49,618 nt of DNA from Cryomorphaceae bacterium (GTDB lineage Bacteria; Bacteroidota; Bacteroidia; Flavobacteriales; Schleiferiaceae), in assembly GCA_011525035.1 (NCBI GenBank), contig WTIZ01000066.1, forward strand, positions 9,398 through 59,015, written 5' to 3'. Under the pieces are notes generated by a model, which saw only the letters and a program-made list of their open reading frames with translations, was not told the origin of the DNA and did not search any database. Below, piece after piece: positions 32,930 to 40,511 of this stretch. Positions within the stretch are counted from its first letter, which is position 1. Every line of letters starts with the position of its first letter. A program made the position numbers and the translations under genes.

Positions 32930-34252
32930 TAAACTTCCAAGATCGATCCCGGAGAAATTCCCACTACTCATCATCACTACAGCCTTAATAGCGCCTTTAC
33001 TTTCAAGCGCTTTGGCCAATTCTTGTGCATCATCGAAAACAACCACGCCCTCCCCGAATGCCGACTGTACATCTTCCTTACTCAGTGGTGGTAATTTCTT
33101 GTGTGAGACAGCTTGGGGACTGTAATACACCCAACGCTCCTGGGCGGGATCAAGGACTCCTTTGTACTGTGGTATGAACTCTGGATTCAGACTGCTAAAG
33201 GTGTGTAACTCAAGTACCGCGCGAACATCGCCGTACTGCTCAGCAAGTGCGGCAACTGCTGCCTGCACTTTTGACGGGGCATGGGCAAAATCGCGGAAAA
33301 CAGGTATGGATGATCCTGCCAACCGTTGCATTCTATTCTGCGCACCCGTGAAACTTGCAATGGCATCGTGGAAATCATCTTCCTGAAGCCCCATTTCCAA
33401 ACAAATCCAGCGCGCCGCTTCAAGATTGCTGAGATTGTGCTTGCCAAAAACTTGCAACGGCATGGCACCCTCAGCCGTTTCGATGAACGTAGTTCCTTCA
33501 TCGATAAAGTGTTCCGGCAACGAATATGGAAAACGCTTCACAGGAGCATCACTTTGCTCGACTAATTCCTTGAGAACAGGATCATTCTCATTGTAAATCA
33601 AAGCACCACCAGGCTCGATGGTATCGATGTATTGCTTGAATTGGTCCACATAAGATTCAAACGTCGGGAAGACATTAATGTGGTCCCATGCAATTCCTGT
33701 AATAACCGTAATATTAGGTCGATACAGGTGAAATTTTGGACGTAAATCTATCGGTGAGCTCAGGTATTCATCTCCTTCCATCACCATGAAATCCGAACCA
33801 CTTTCCAGCTCCACCATACAGTCGAAGCCCTCTAATTGAGCGCCTACCATATAGTTGGTCGACATTCCTGCATGCTGCATAGCGTGCAATACCATTGCTG
33901 TCGTAGTCGTCTTTCCGTGAGAACCCGCGATAACCACCCGAGTCATGTCTTTACTCACCTCGTACAGAAATTCAGGATAGCTAAAGATGTTAAGGTCAAG
34001 CGCTTGCGCCTTGAGCAATTCTGGATTGTCTTTTCGCGCATGCATTCCAAGAATGATAGCGTCGAGGTCTGTAGAAATGTTGCTTTCGTCCCAACCCTCA
34101 GCGGCAGGAAGCAATCCTTTGGCAGCCAATCTCGAACGAGAAGGCTCAAAAATTTGGTCATCAGAACCACTGACCTCATGACCAGAGTTGTGTAAAGCTA
34201 TGGCGAGGTTATGCATGGCAGAACCCCCTATGGCAATGAAATGTACTCTCAT
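32915..34252 (-). CDS. mpl: UDP-N-acetylmuramate:L-alanyl-gamma-D-glutamyl-meso-DAP ligase
   Basis: A 445-residue Mur-ligase that reattaches recycled tripeptide to UDP-MurNAc during peptidoglycan recycling. The N-terminal Rossmann part starts VHFIAIGGSAMHNLAIALHN, in which the MHNLA segment points to Mpl and not MurC. The ATP P-loop AGSHGKTTTT is at 109-118, followed by the middle domain motif ITVITGIAWDHINVFPT and the C-terminal FRDFAHAPSKVQAAV. The length fits. It abuts the stop of the secreted protein upstream (34253) with no gap and precedes pyrR by 16 bases, in an operon that mixes cell-wall and nucleotide genes. Confidence 0.93.
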   Translation of the reverse strand: MRVHFIAIGGSAMHNLAIALHNSGHEVSGSDDQIFEPSRSRLAAKGLLPAAEGWDESNISTDLDAIILGMHARKDNPELLKAQALDLNIFSYPEFLYEVSKDMTRVVIAGSHGKTTTTAMVLHAMQHAGMSTNYMVGAQLEGFDCMVELESGSDFMVMEGDEYLSSPIDLRPKFHLYRPNITVITGIAWDHINVFPTFESYVDQFKQYIDTIEPGGALIYNENDPVLKELVEQSDAPVKRFPYSLPEHFIDEGTTFIETAEGAMPLQVFGKHNLSNLEAARWICLEMGLQEDDFHDAIASFTGAQNRMQRLAGSSIPVFRDFAHAPSKVQAAVAALAEQYGDVRAVLELHTFSSLNPEFIPQYKGVLDPAQERWVYYSPQAVSHKKLPPLSKEDVQSAFGEGVVVFDDAQELAKALESKGAIKAVVMMSSGNFSGIDLGSLFASY

Positions 34253-35818
34253 TTATTCTTCGAAATAAAGATTCCCGAATCGTATACGGCTGCCTCGCAA
34301 AGATAAGAGAACCGCACCGTCATAGCCGTCATTTGCTTGTCTCGAAGAACGAGGGCTTACTCTAAATTTCTGGCGCTTGTTTCTGTTTAATACTGTATAT
34401 ACCATCTCGGCATCGTGGCTTAAACTTACCATGACCAAATTGCCGTTCTTCGCATTAGTGATGGCACGCAGTGTTTTCTTACCCCAGCGCTTGGCGTTCT
34501 TACGGTGATCGTTGAAGACAAAGTGCAACCCAGATTCATTCACCAAGAAGGTATAACCGAGGTAATAACCACCGTCATTCATGGAACTTTGGCGCTTTGG
34601 TACATGCGCGTACCAATCAACTTCGCCTTTTCCATCAATACTCAGGACAATAATGTCATTGTAATAGTAGTAATAGTTGGTCGTCGTCGTTCCTCGCGAG
34701 GTTTGCACGGTTTGCACGCGCATCTCGTAATCCTCCGCGATTACATAGGCACCGCCATCAGGTCTTGGTAGAAATTGACGGAAAACGAAATTCCTGCGAA
34801 TACCTTTTCCGCGACGCGCTCTGAAGCGGTTGAATTGTGCAACAAATTCCTGAGTGAACGGATTCAAATTGGTCGAAACCACCTCACCTCTACTCTGGTC
34901 AACACTCAGGTAAAGTGCTCCATCCATGTCATAGAAGTTGCGTTTACCGTAAAAGCCAGAGATGGCCATTTGGTTGTCTTTCAGGTCACATTCGATACCC
35001 AAGGAATGCACCGCGACATTGCGCAATCCCAGGTCGAATTCGGTGATTTGATTGTTATCGCCGGCGCCAATACGCATTAGTTTGTACTCTAGGTCTTTTC
35101 CACTCTGTAACATCACATTCGGACTGTTGTCGAATGCGCTCAGGATGAACACATCGCCGGAATTCGATAAATCGAAATCGATAATGTTGAAGTTTCTGTC
35201 ACGAACATTGAGTTCTATATCGGCATTCCAATCCTCTGCAAGGTCTGCACTGTACACTCTGATGTAAAAGTTTTCACTTCCAAACCGCTCATAAGGCGGA
35301 TTCGTAAACACCGCGAACTTCGACCGGTCCTGAGATGCCTTGATGGTAAAGTCTCCTTGAGAACGTCGTTTTGAATCTAAGGTCTCTATTAGTTTCGGTG
35401 CACTAAGATTCGCGAGGGTATCCAAGGTTCGAACCAACAAATTCCTGGTGTCCGATTGACGGTCGTAGCTTTCGTAAAACAAATACTGAACACCACCGAG
35501 CATGAGACTTTCCTTAAAATCTACCCTGCGTCCATTCCATTCCCATCTCGGGTTTTTAAGCAACCATTGTTCGCTTAAATCGTAACGATTGTAGTACGCA
35601 AAATATTCGTCGCGAGCACCTGAAATGATCGACGCCGCTGCAGGTCGGTAGGTAAAGAAACCTTGTTCGCTAGATTGTAAGATTCGATCGAATTTTGCAC
35701 TTCTAGCATTGTATTCTGGACTCCATTCCAATATGGGGTATGAACCCTGTGCAAACCCTGTTGTTACTACTAAACAACAAGCAATCAGTGTGATGGAGCG
35801 CTTAAGAAAAGTGGTCAT
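34253..35818 (-). CDS. Secreted protein of unknown function (521 aa)
   Basis: A 521-residue exported protein with a clear signal peptide (MTTFLKRSITLIACCLVVTTGFAQ). The mature part is strand-rich with regularly spaced blades of roughly 50 residues, suggesting a beta-propeller, but no named family is recognised. A notable stretch is NYYYYYNDIIVLSIDGKGEV followed by DWYAHVPKRQSSMNDGGYYL, a pattern I recall from flavobacterial proteins without known function. The C-terminus (RIRFGNLYFEE) is not a Type IX sorting domain. Its stop is directly followed by the mpl ATG, making it the first gene of the minus-strand operon. No -7 match could be identified upstream. Confidence 0.78.
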   Translation of the reverse strand: MTTFLKRSITLIACCLVVTTGFAQGSYPILEWSPEYNARSAKFDRILQSSEQGFFTYRPAAASIISGARDEYFAYYNRYDLSEQWLLKNPRWEWNGRRVDFKESLMLGGVQYLFYESYDRQSDTRNLLVRTLDTLANLSAPKLIETLDSKRRSQGDFTIKASQDRSKFAVFTNPPYERFGSENFYIRVYSADLAEDWNADIELNVRDRNFNIIDFDLSNSGDVFILSAFDNSPNVMLQSGKDLEYKLMRIGAGDNNQITEFDLGLRNVAVHSLGIECDLKDNQMAISGFYGKRNFYDMDGALYLSVDQSRGEVVSTNLNPFTQEFVAQFNRFRARRGKGIRRNFVFRQFLPRPDGGAYVIAEDYEMRVQTVQTSRGTTTTNYYYYYNDIIVLSIDGKGEVDWYAHVPKRQSSMNDGGYYLGYTFLVNESGLHFVFNDHRKNAKRWGKKTLRAITNAKNGNLVMVSLSHDAEMVYTVLNRNKRQKFRVSPRSSRQANDGYDGAVLLSLRGSRIRFGNLYFEE

Positions 35819-35884
35819 ATAAAACGGTAAAGTTTTTGTACATTGATGGTAAGATACAGCACCCTAATGATAAACTAACGCAGT

Positions 35885-36634
35885 ATGAAGAGATTTCTGT
35901 ATTCATTAATTTTCCTAGGCCTCCTGAGTGTTGAAGCAAATGCACAAGCTGTGATTGTTCGAAAACGCGATCTCAGCACAACGACCTATGGGAATTCTTC
36001 GGTACAGATCAGCCCATCGAGTTCGAGTGCAAATCTTGGCGGCATGTATTACAGCCGCTACAATCACGCATTAAAGATTAGCCCGGCTTCACTCATTGCA
36101 GGGGAAATCCCTCTTTCTTACGAACATAAGGTCAGTGATTATATCACTATTGAAGCAGGTATGGGGCTAACCACCTACAATCTGACCGAGGATCTCATTC
36201 GTGGATACAGCGAACGCGGTGATGGAGAAACAGTGAGTAAAGTCAGCTACTCAGCGCTTTTCAACACCAAATTCTTTCCAGAAGGTAATGCATTCCAAGA
36301 CGGGTACTACGTGGCGTTTAATTTAAACGTGCGTAACTACGCCCAAGACTTTACCACACTCGATGATTTCGGAATGGACACAACGGTAAGTGAATTTTTC
36401 CGCTGGTCGGATGTTGGATTCACTATGGGATATCAAAGTCGTCCGTCTGAGAAAATGATCCTCGATTGGTACATCGGCGCAGGCATTCGACAAAAGAACA
36501 GATCAACCACAGATTACGAGCAGATATTTGATCCTACCTCCGGCTTATTCGTTGGTCAATACAACTTGAACGAAAGCACCAATGTAGCCCCAGCGCTATT
36601 GGGAGGAGTGAAAATCAGCTTCTTGTTTAGGTAA
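35885..36634 (+). CDS. Outer-membrane beta-barrel-like protein
   Basis: A 249-residue protein with a signal peptide (MKRFLYSLIFLGLLSVEANA) and alternating amphipathic strands ending in a C-terminal aromatic or hydrophobic strand (LLGGVKISFLFR), the usual arrangement of a small eight- to ten-stranded outer-membrane barrel. Strands such as YYVAFNLNVRNYA and WYIGAGIRQKNRS and turns rich in Gly, Asp and Asn support this. A Ser-rich linker (SPSSSSANLGG) follows the signal. No specific family is recognised. It is divergent from the secreted-protein operon and ends six bases before the convergent MbnP-like gene. Confidence 0.75.
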   Translation: MKRFLYSLIFLGLLSVEANAQAVIVRKRDLSTTTYGNSSVQISPSSSSANLGGMYYSRYNHALKISPASLIAGEIPLSYEHKVSDYITIEAGMGLTTYNLTEDLIRGYSERGDGETVSKVSYSALFNTKFFPEGNAFQDGYYVAFNLNVRNYAQDFTTLDDFGMDTTVSEFFRWSDVGFTMGYQSRPSEKMILDWYIGAGIRQKNRSTTDYEQIFDPTSGLFVGQYNLNESTNVAPALLGGVKISFLFR

Positions 36635-36639
36635 TCCCC

Positions 36640-37335
36640 TTATTCCACCTCTATTTCGATGGCAGCGATAGCTTCGTTGCTCACCTTCTCTGCAGTGGCA
36701 TAGGTATCAACGGTAGTATGAGTGAATCCATCGTTGGCCAGACTTACATTACCCAGCAGAAGATCAAGGTCTATTTTAACAACTACTCGGTCACCCGGGC
36801 GTACAGATACATCAAAGGTTCGTGTTCTGTACAGCGGATCGGTTCCCGTATGCCAGATAATACCACCATTGGTCGAAGCATTGCTTAAGTCACCGCCAGC
36901 GTTGAATCGTCCTTCCGCTTTAAGAAATCTGTATTTAGAAGCCCACGTCCAATACATGGCAAAGGCACTGCTCAAAGGATGTGTAGTTTCAAAGGAAGTT
37001 GGGTCCATGGCATTCATATCCGACGGGACACCAAGACCGAAACTAATTTGATCTGCCTTACGCTGTAGGTCCAAAGTGTACGTGCTAAATGCACTATCGC
37101 TAGGGTCCACAAATAGCACATCGCTTAGGAGCTGATCGCCTGCCCGAAGATCGCTTACATAGAAATGGAAAAGGTCAATAGCAATCGCTGTATCTCCTTT
37201 AAAGAAGGGGGCACTTTGGGTGTACGGTACACCGTTTTGAATCCACTGAAATTCAACGGTCACCTCCTTATCTCCCGGTCTACAACCGGCGAGAATGAAG
37301 AGACATAAGAGTCCAGCGAAAGGAAGCCTTTTCAT
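36640..37335 (-). CDS. MbnP-like lipoprotein
   Basis: A 231-residue lipoprotein (signal MKRLPFAGLLCLFILAGC, acylated Cys18) with the features of the MbnP family: VTVEFQWIQNGVPYTQSAPF with a final strand motif, FYVSDLRAGDQLL, then LGVPSDMNAMDP and the signature HPLSSAFAMYWTWASKYRFL followed by KAEGRF. MbnP proteins are periplasmic and associated with copper handling in methanobactin systems; most Bacteroidetes homologues have no proven role. I use the ATG at 37335 because the upstream in-frame start is a TTG that falls in the previous gene. It is last of three co-transcribed genes with the paralogous lipoprotein and an acyltransferase. Confidence 0.82.
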   Translation of the reverse strand: MKRLPFAGLLCLFILAGCRPGDKEVTVEFQWIQNGVPYTQSAPFFKGDTAIAIDLFHFYVSDLRAGDQLLSDVLFVDPSDSAFSTYTLDLQRKADQISFGLGVPSDMNAMDPTSFETTHPLSSAFAMYWTWASKYRFLKAEGRFNAGGDLSNASTNGGIIWHTGTDPLYRTRTFDVSVRPGDRVVVKIDLDLLLGNVSLANDGFTHTTVDTYATAEKVSNEAIAAIEIEVE

Positions 37336-37342
37336 CCTTGCA

Positions 37343-38104
37343 CTAAAGTTTGAATACAAACTCGCTCTTTAGATTATCGCTGAGAATTTGGGCCTTGTTG
37401 TAATCTGCCGCATCGCCCGGATCAGAATAGATTTCTGGTGTTGAAGACGGCTGTAGGCCCAAGAATAGCTTTTCAATATCTAAATCAATCACAAAGAAGA
37501 CATCCTTATTCGCAGCGACATTGAAATTGCGCTTTTCACTGCGCTCAATCACCATATCCTCAGTGGCAATTCTCCAAGTAAAGGTGCTTGTAGGTGTTAC
37601 AAACAAAGAATCATTCGGATCAAAAACTCTACCCTCTAGTTGGAAGAAACTGTGCCCTAGAGCCGGCCCATTCCACAAATGTCCTTTTACCAAAGGATTC
37701 GTTTCTTCAAGCGTCTCTGGTGCGGCATAAGCACGTGCACTGTCCAAACCGATGTGGTAATTCAAACGTCCGTTGTACGAACCGCGCGGCAACTGAGCGA
37801 GCTTGACCTCTGAAGTGGTAAGCAAATCAATAGCTGTTAAGTCGTTCTCTGTGCGTGTAGTATCCTTTTCATCAACACTTACAAACTCTGCACCGCTGAG
37901 CGTAATGTAGACATGGCTCAACTTTATAAGATCGCCGTTGATTTGATATACAGTGCTTGTATCTGCAATATCACCGTCAAAATACTTGTAGGCACGGATG
38001 TATATGTTGCGGTCGTCCAACGCAGCTGGATCAACAACTGTAATCTCACGTTCACATGAAGCGAATGCACCAATGGTTAATAATGCTACAATGAATCTTT
38101 TCAT
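37343..38104 (-). CDS. MbnP-related lipoprotein (paralogue)
   Basis: A 253-residue lipoprotein (signal MKRFIVALLTIGAFASC, acylated Cys17) with the same strand order as its downstream neighbour: a DLIKLSHVYITLSGAEFV strand pair, LPRGSYNGRLNYHIGLDSAR, then NPLVKGHLWNGPALGHSFFQ followed by LEGRVF, which aligns with the neighbour's HPLS...YWTW...EGRF block, and a C-terminal VFFVIDLDIEKLFLGLQP. It looks like a diverged tandem copy of MbnP. The histidine-tryptophan pattern differs, so the ligand may too. Its ATG overlaps the acyltransferase stop by four bases. Confidence 0.72.
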   Translation of the reverse strand: MKRFIVALLTIGAFASCEREITVVDPAALDDRNIYIRAYKYFDGDIADTSTVYQINGDLIKLSHVYITLSGAEFVSVDEKDTTRTENDLTAIDLLTTSEVKLAQLPRGSYNGRLNYHIGLDSARAYAAPETLEETNPLVKGHLWNGPALGHSFFQLEGRVFDPNDSLFVTPTSTFTWRIATEDMVIERSEKRNFNVAANKDVFFVIDLDIEKLFLGLQPSSTPEIYSDPGDAADYNKAQILSDNLKSEFVFKL

Positions 38105-38850
38105 TCTTCCTTTATTTTCAAAAACTCTGGCGCCTGTTCAATGGCCACCATAATTTGGTCTAACAAATCATCATTCTCTTTGGAAAAATCAAGTTCCAAA
38201 GGCTCCTTAAAGGTAATGGTTAATAGGTTACCTGTGCTCTTCACAAACATACCCGTTTTATCGAAGGCTCGACGAAAGCCATTAATGACTACAGGAACCA
38301 CTACTGGATTCAACTCTCGGATCAAATGAACTGTACCTCTTCTTCCCTTTACGAATGGGCGTGTAGTGCCTTGTGGGAAGGTAATGGTCCAGCCTGTTTC
38401 CATGGCTTTTTTAATGTTGGCAATATCTTTTGGATCTACACCTCGATTGATTGTTTTACCCGCCTCTCGCCAGGTGCGCTTGATACTTACACTTCCCGCA
38501 TATTGCATCAGTTTGGGCAACAATCCCTTCTTCATGGTCTCTGCAGCCGCCACAAAGAAGACATTGAGCTTGGGACGAAATAGCGTTGTAAAAGGTACTC
38601 TATTGTACACCTTATTCTCTGCTGCGTTAAAGACCTGGTACATCGCACTTACATCAGCGAAATACGTTTGGTGATTGGACACAAACAAAACACCACGCTC
38701 AGGCAGATCTTTGAGTTTGTCTCCACCGACAATCTGCACTGAGTTCAAACGAAAGAATCGGTACCAAGTGATTAATCCAAAAACGAAAATGACCGTTCTT
38801 TTGATCAACAGATTATATCCGAAGCTGTCTTTTTTGAAAGGGTTTAACAC
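38101..38850 (-). CDS. Lysophospholipid acyltransferase family protein (PlsC-like)
   Basis: A 249-residue membrane-associated acyltransferase. One hydrophobic segment (about 13-28) precedes the catalytic NHQTYFADVSAMY, which carries the HxxxxD motif, the PlsC second block VSIKRTWREAGKTINRG and the TFPQGTTRPFVKGRRG substrate motif. The glycerophosphate or lyso-lipid substrate cannot be set. I start at the GTG at 38850 (VLNPFKKDSFGYN): an upstream TTG at 38937 would include residues that are only the antisense reading of the NUDIX gene, and a -7 box (38881-38874) lies between the two. Overlaps the next gene by four bases. Confidence 0.85.
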   Translation of the reverse strand: MLNPFKKDSFGYNLLIKRTVIFVFGLITWYRFFRLNSVQIVGGDKLKDLPERGVLFVSNHQTYFADVSAMYQVFNAAENKVYNRVPFTTLFRPKLNVFFVAAAETMKKGLLPKLMQYAGSVSIKRTWREAGKTINRGVDPKDIANIKKAMETGWTITFPQGTTRPFVKGRRGTVHLIRELNPVVVPVVINGFRRAFDKTGMFVKSTGNLLTITFKEPLELDFSKENDDLLDQIMVAIEQAPEFLKIKEE

Positions 38851-38873
38851 GTGTACTAATTTCAGTGGTTCGG

Positions 38874-38881
38874 CAAATATA
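38874..38881 (-). promoter_or_regulatory. -7 element for the acyltransferase-MbnP operon
   Basis: TATATTTG on the minus strand is an exact TAnnTTTG match. Transcription near 38869 leaves about 19 bases to the GTG at 38850 and supports that start. A TTTTG lies only 10 bases upstream, too close for a -33 element. Confidence 0.5.
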
Positions 38882-38885
38882 CTTC

Positions 38886-39497
38886 TTAGGACAAAAGCCC
38901 CACTATTCTTGCCGTGATGATTGCAGTAGCACCCCAAATGACTTCCTCACCCCAGAGGTATGCCGGAACTTTCACCTTTCCGTATTTCGTCGGAACCGTA
39001 GCCTTTCCAATGAGTTCGCCCGATTTCAACACCTCTAGTGGTATGGAAAAGGTGTATGCCACTTCATTGGGATCCAGGACCAATTCTGGTAGCTCTCGAG
39101 AATAGCCGATGTAAGGATGTACAATAAAGTTTGACGGAGGTATGTAAAGGGGGTCCAGCTTACGTATCACTTTTACGCTTTGTTCAGGAATCCCTACTTC
39201 TTCTGCCGTTTCTCGCAAAGCGGTCTGCTCGTAGCTCGAATCGCTTGCTTCCTTTCTACCCCCAGGAAAACTAATCTGTCCTCCGTGTGTGCCGTCGTAA
39301 GGAGGACGCTTCATGAACAACAGTTCAAGCCCTTGCGACCCTTCAAAAAGATGCGCCAGCACGGCCGCCTTTTTGGCACGGTCCATCGTTTTTTGTGAGG
39401 TGTGCACCATCTTGCGAAACCAAGGCATCATTGGATTTTTAAACGAGGGGTCCTCGTTTGTGTGGGCCAGCTTAGAAAGGAGTTGATCTGTGTTCAC
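38886..39497 (-). CDS. NUDIX hydrolase, CoA pyrophosphatase type
   Basis: A 203-residue NUDIX hydrolase with the UPF0035 block typical of CoA pyrophosphatases: FMKRPPYDGTHGGQISFPGG directly followed by the Nudix box RKEASDSSYEQTALRETAEEVGI. The C-terminal WGEEVIWGATAIITARIVGLL is also conserved. It may hydrolyse CoA or its acyl or oxidised forms. The start I use is GTG at 39497, with a near-consensus -7 (TACATTTA, 39509-39502) just upstream; a later ATG at 39431 is possible. An eight-base-pair hairpin (39441-39459) lies in the 5' coding region. Its end overlaps the upstream part of the acyltransferase promoter region. Confidence 0.88.
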   Translation of the reverse strand: MNTDQLLSKLAHTNEDPSFKNPMMPWFRKMVHTSQKTMDRAKKAAVLAHLFEGSQGLELLFMKRPPYDGTHGGQISFPGGRKEASDSSYEQTALRETAEEVGIPEQSVKVIRKLDPLYIPPSNFIVHPYIGYSRELPELVLDPNEVAYTFSIPLEVLKSGELIGKATVPTKYGKVKVPAYLWGEEVIWGATAIITARIVGLLS

Positions 39498-39581
39498 TGA
39501 ATAAATGTACCGAAACGTGCATTGGCCATGAACTTTCCATACAATTTTTGTTATCTATTAAAGTCCTAGCCCCCATAAGAT

Positions 39582-40511
39582 ATGACTATTACTCAATTCC
39601 GTTACATCGTAGCTGTCGACAACCACCGCCATTTCGCGCGTGCTGCCGAGGCTTGTTTTGTTACCCAGCCGACTTTGAGTATGCAGATCCAGAAGCTCGA
39701 AGAAGAGCTCGATATCTTAATCTTCGACCGTTCAAAGCAACCTATTGTTCCTACCCCATTGGGTGAAAAAATCTTGGAACAAGCCAGGAAAGTATTGCAG
39801 GAAGCTGCTGTGCTTGAGCACATGTCCAAACAAATTAAGGGAACGTTCGAGGGGGATCTTCGATTGGCAGTTATACCAACCATTGCTCCTAGCCTATTGC
39901 CGCGATTCTTGGTAGAGTTCAACCAAGCATTTCCTAAAATCAAGTTGTTTGTTGAGGAAATGAAAACAGCCGATATGATTGAGGCCCTGCGCAAAGACCG
40001 TATCGATGTTGGTATTGCGGCTACGCCTTTGGAGGAACGAGGAATCGTGGAAAAGCCACTGTACCACGAGCCATTTGTGGCTTTCGTACCGAGCTACCAT
40101 AAGTTTGCCAAGGATAGGTTCTTATTGGCCTCGGAAATTAATCCAGATGAATTGCTCTTATTGAACGAAGGACATTGCTTTAGAAACAGCGTGCTTTCGT
40201 TGTGTAACCCTAAAAACCTCAATGGCGACGGGATTCACATGGAAAGTGGACACTTCGACACTTTGGTCAAATTAGCCGATAAGGGTATGGGCATGACTCT
40301 ATTGCCTTATTTGACGGGCATCGACCTTAACGACCGCTACAAGGGATCTATCAAGCCCATTGCAGAGCCTACACCTACCAGACAGGTGAGTCTGATACAT
40401 TCGCGCACACAGCTCAAACTTGAGTGGATTCAAGCGCTAGAAAAAGTCATTCTCAAAAACTTACCGAAGAAAGTACTCGAATCCCCAGAGCAAGTCGTTA
40501 GCCCATTGTAA
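39582..40511 (+). CDS. oxyR: Hydrogen peroxide-inducible regulator OxyR
   Basis: A 309-residue LysR-type regulator: an N-terminal winged HTH (MTITQFRYIVAVDNHRHFAR, then CFVTQPTLSMQIQKLEEELD) and a periplasmic-binding-protein-like effector domain. The redox pair of E. coli OxyR is present at the identical positions, Cys199 in NEGHCFRNSV and Cys208 in LSLCNPK, so it very likely senses peroxide by disulfide formation. Targets cannot be read from the window; the glutathione-peroxidase and bacillithiol genes are about 22 kb away and no OxyR site was identified. The final 14 bases overlap the convergent DASS transporter gene. Confidence 0.96.
   Translation: MTITQFRYIVAVDNHRHFARAAEACFVTQPTLSMQIQKLEEELDILIFDRSKQPIVPTPLGEKILEQARKVLQEAAVLEHMSKQIKGTFEGDLRLAVIPTIAPSLLPRFLVEFNQAFPKIKLFVEEMKTADMIEALRKDRIDVGIAATPLEERGIVEKPLYHEPFVAFVPSYHKFAKDRFLLASEINPDELLLLNEGHCFRNSVLSLCNPKNLNGDGIHMESGHFDTLVKLADKGMGMTLLPYLTGIDLNDRYKGSIKPIAEPTPTRQVSLIHSRTQLKLEWIQALEKVILKNLPKKVLESPEQVVSPL

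Noticed and set aside
34640-34690. Short repeat of GTA/TTA-like triplets
   Set aside because: It is the codon run for the Tyr-rich segment of the secreted protein, not a separate repeat element.
39441-39459. Eight-base-pair hairpin AAACGAGG/CCTCGTTT as a terminator
   Set aside because: No T tract follows on either strand. It lies in the coding start of the CoA NUDIX gene, and is mentioned there only as a structural oddity.
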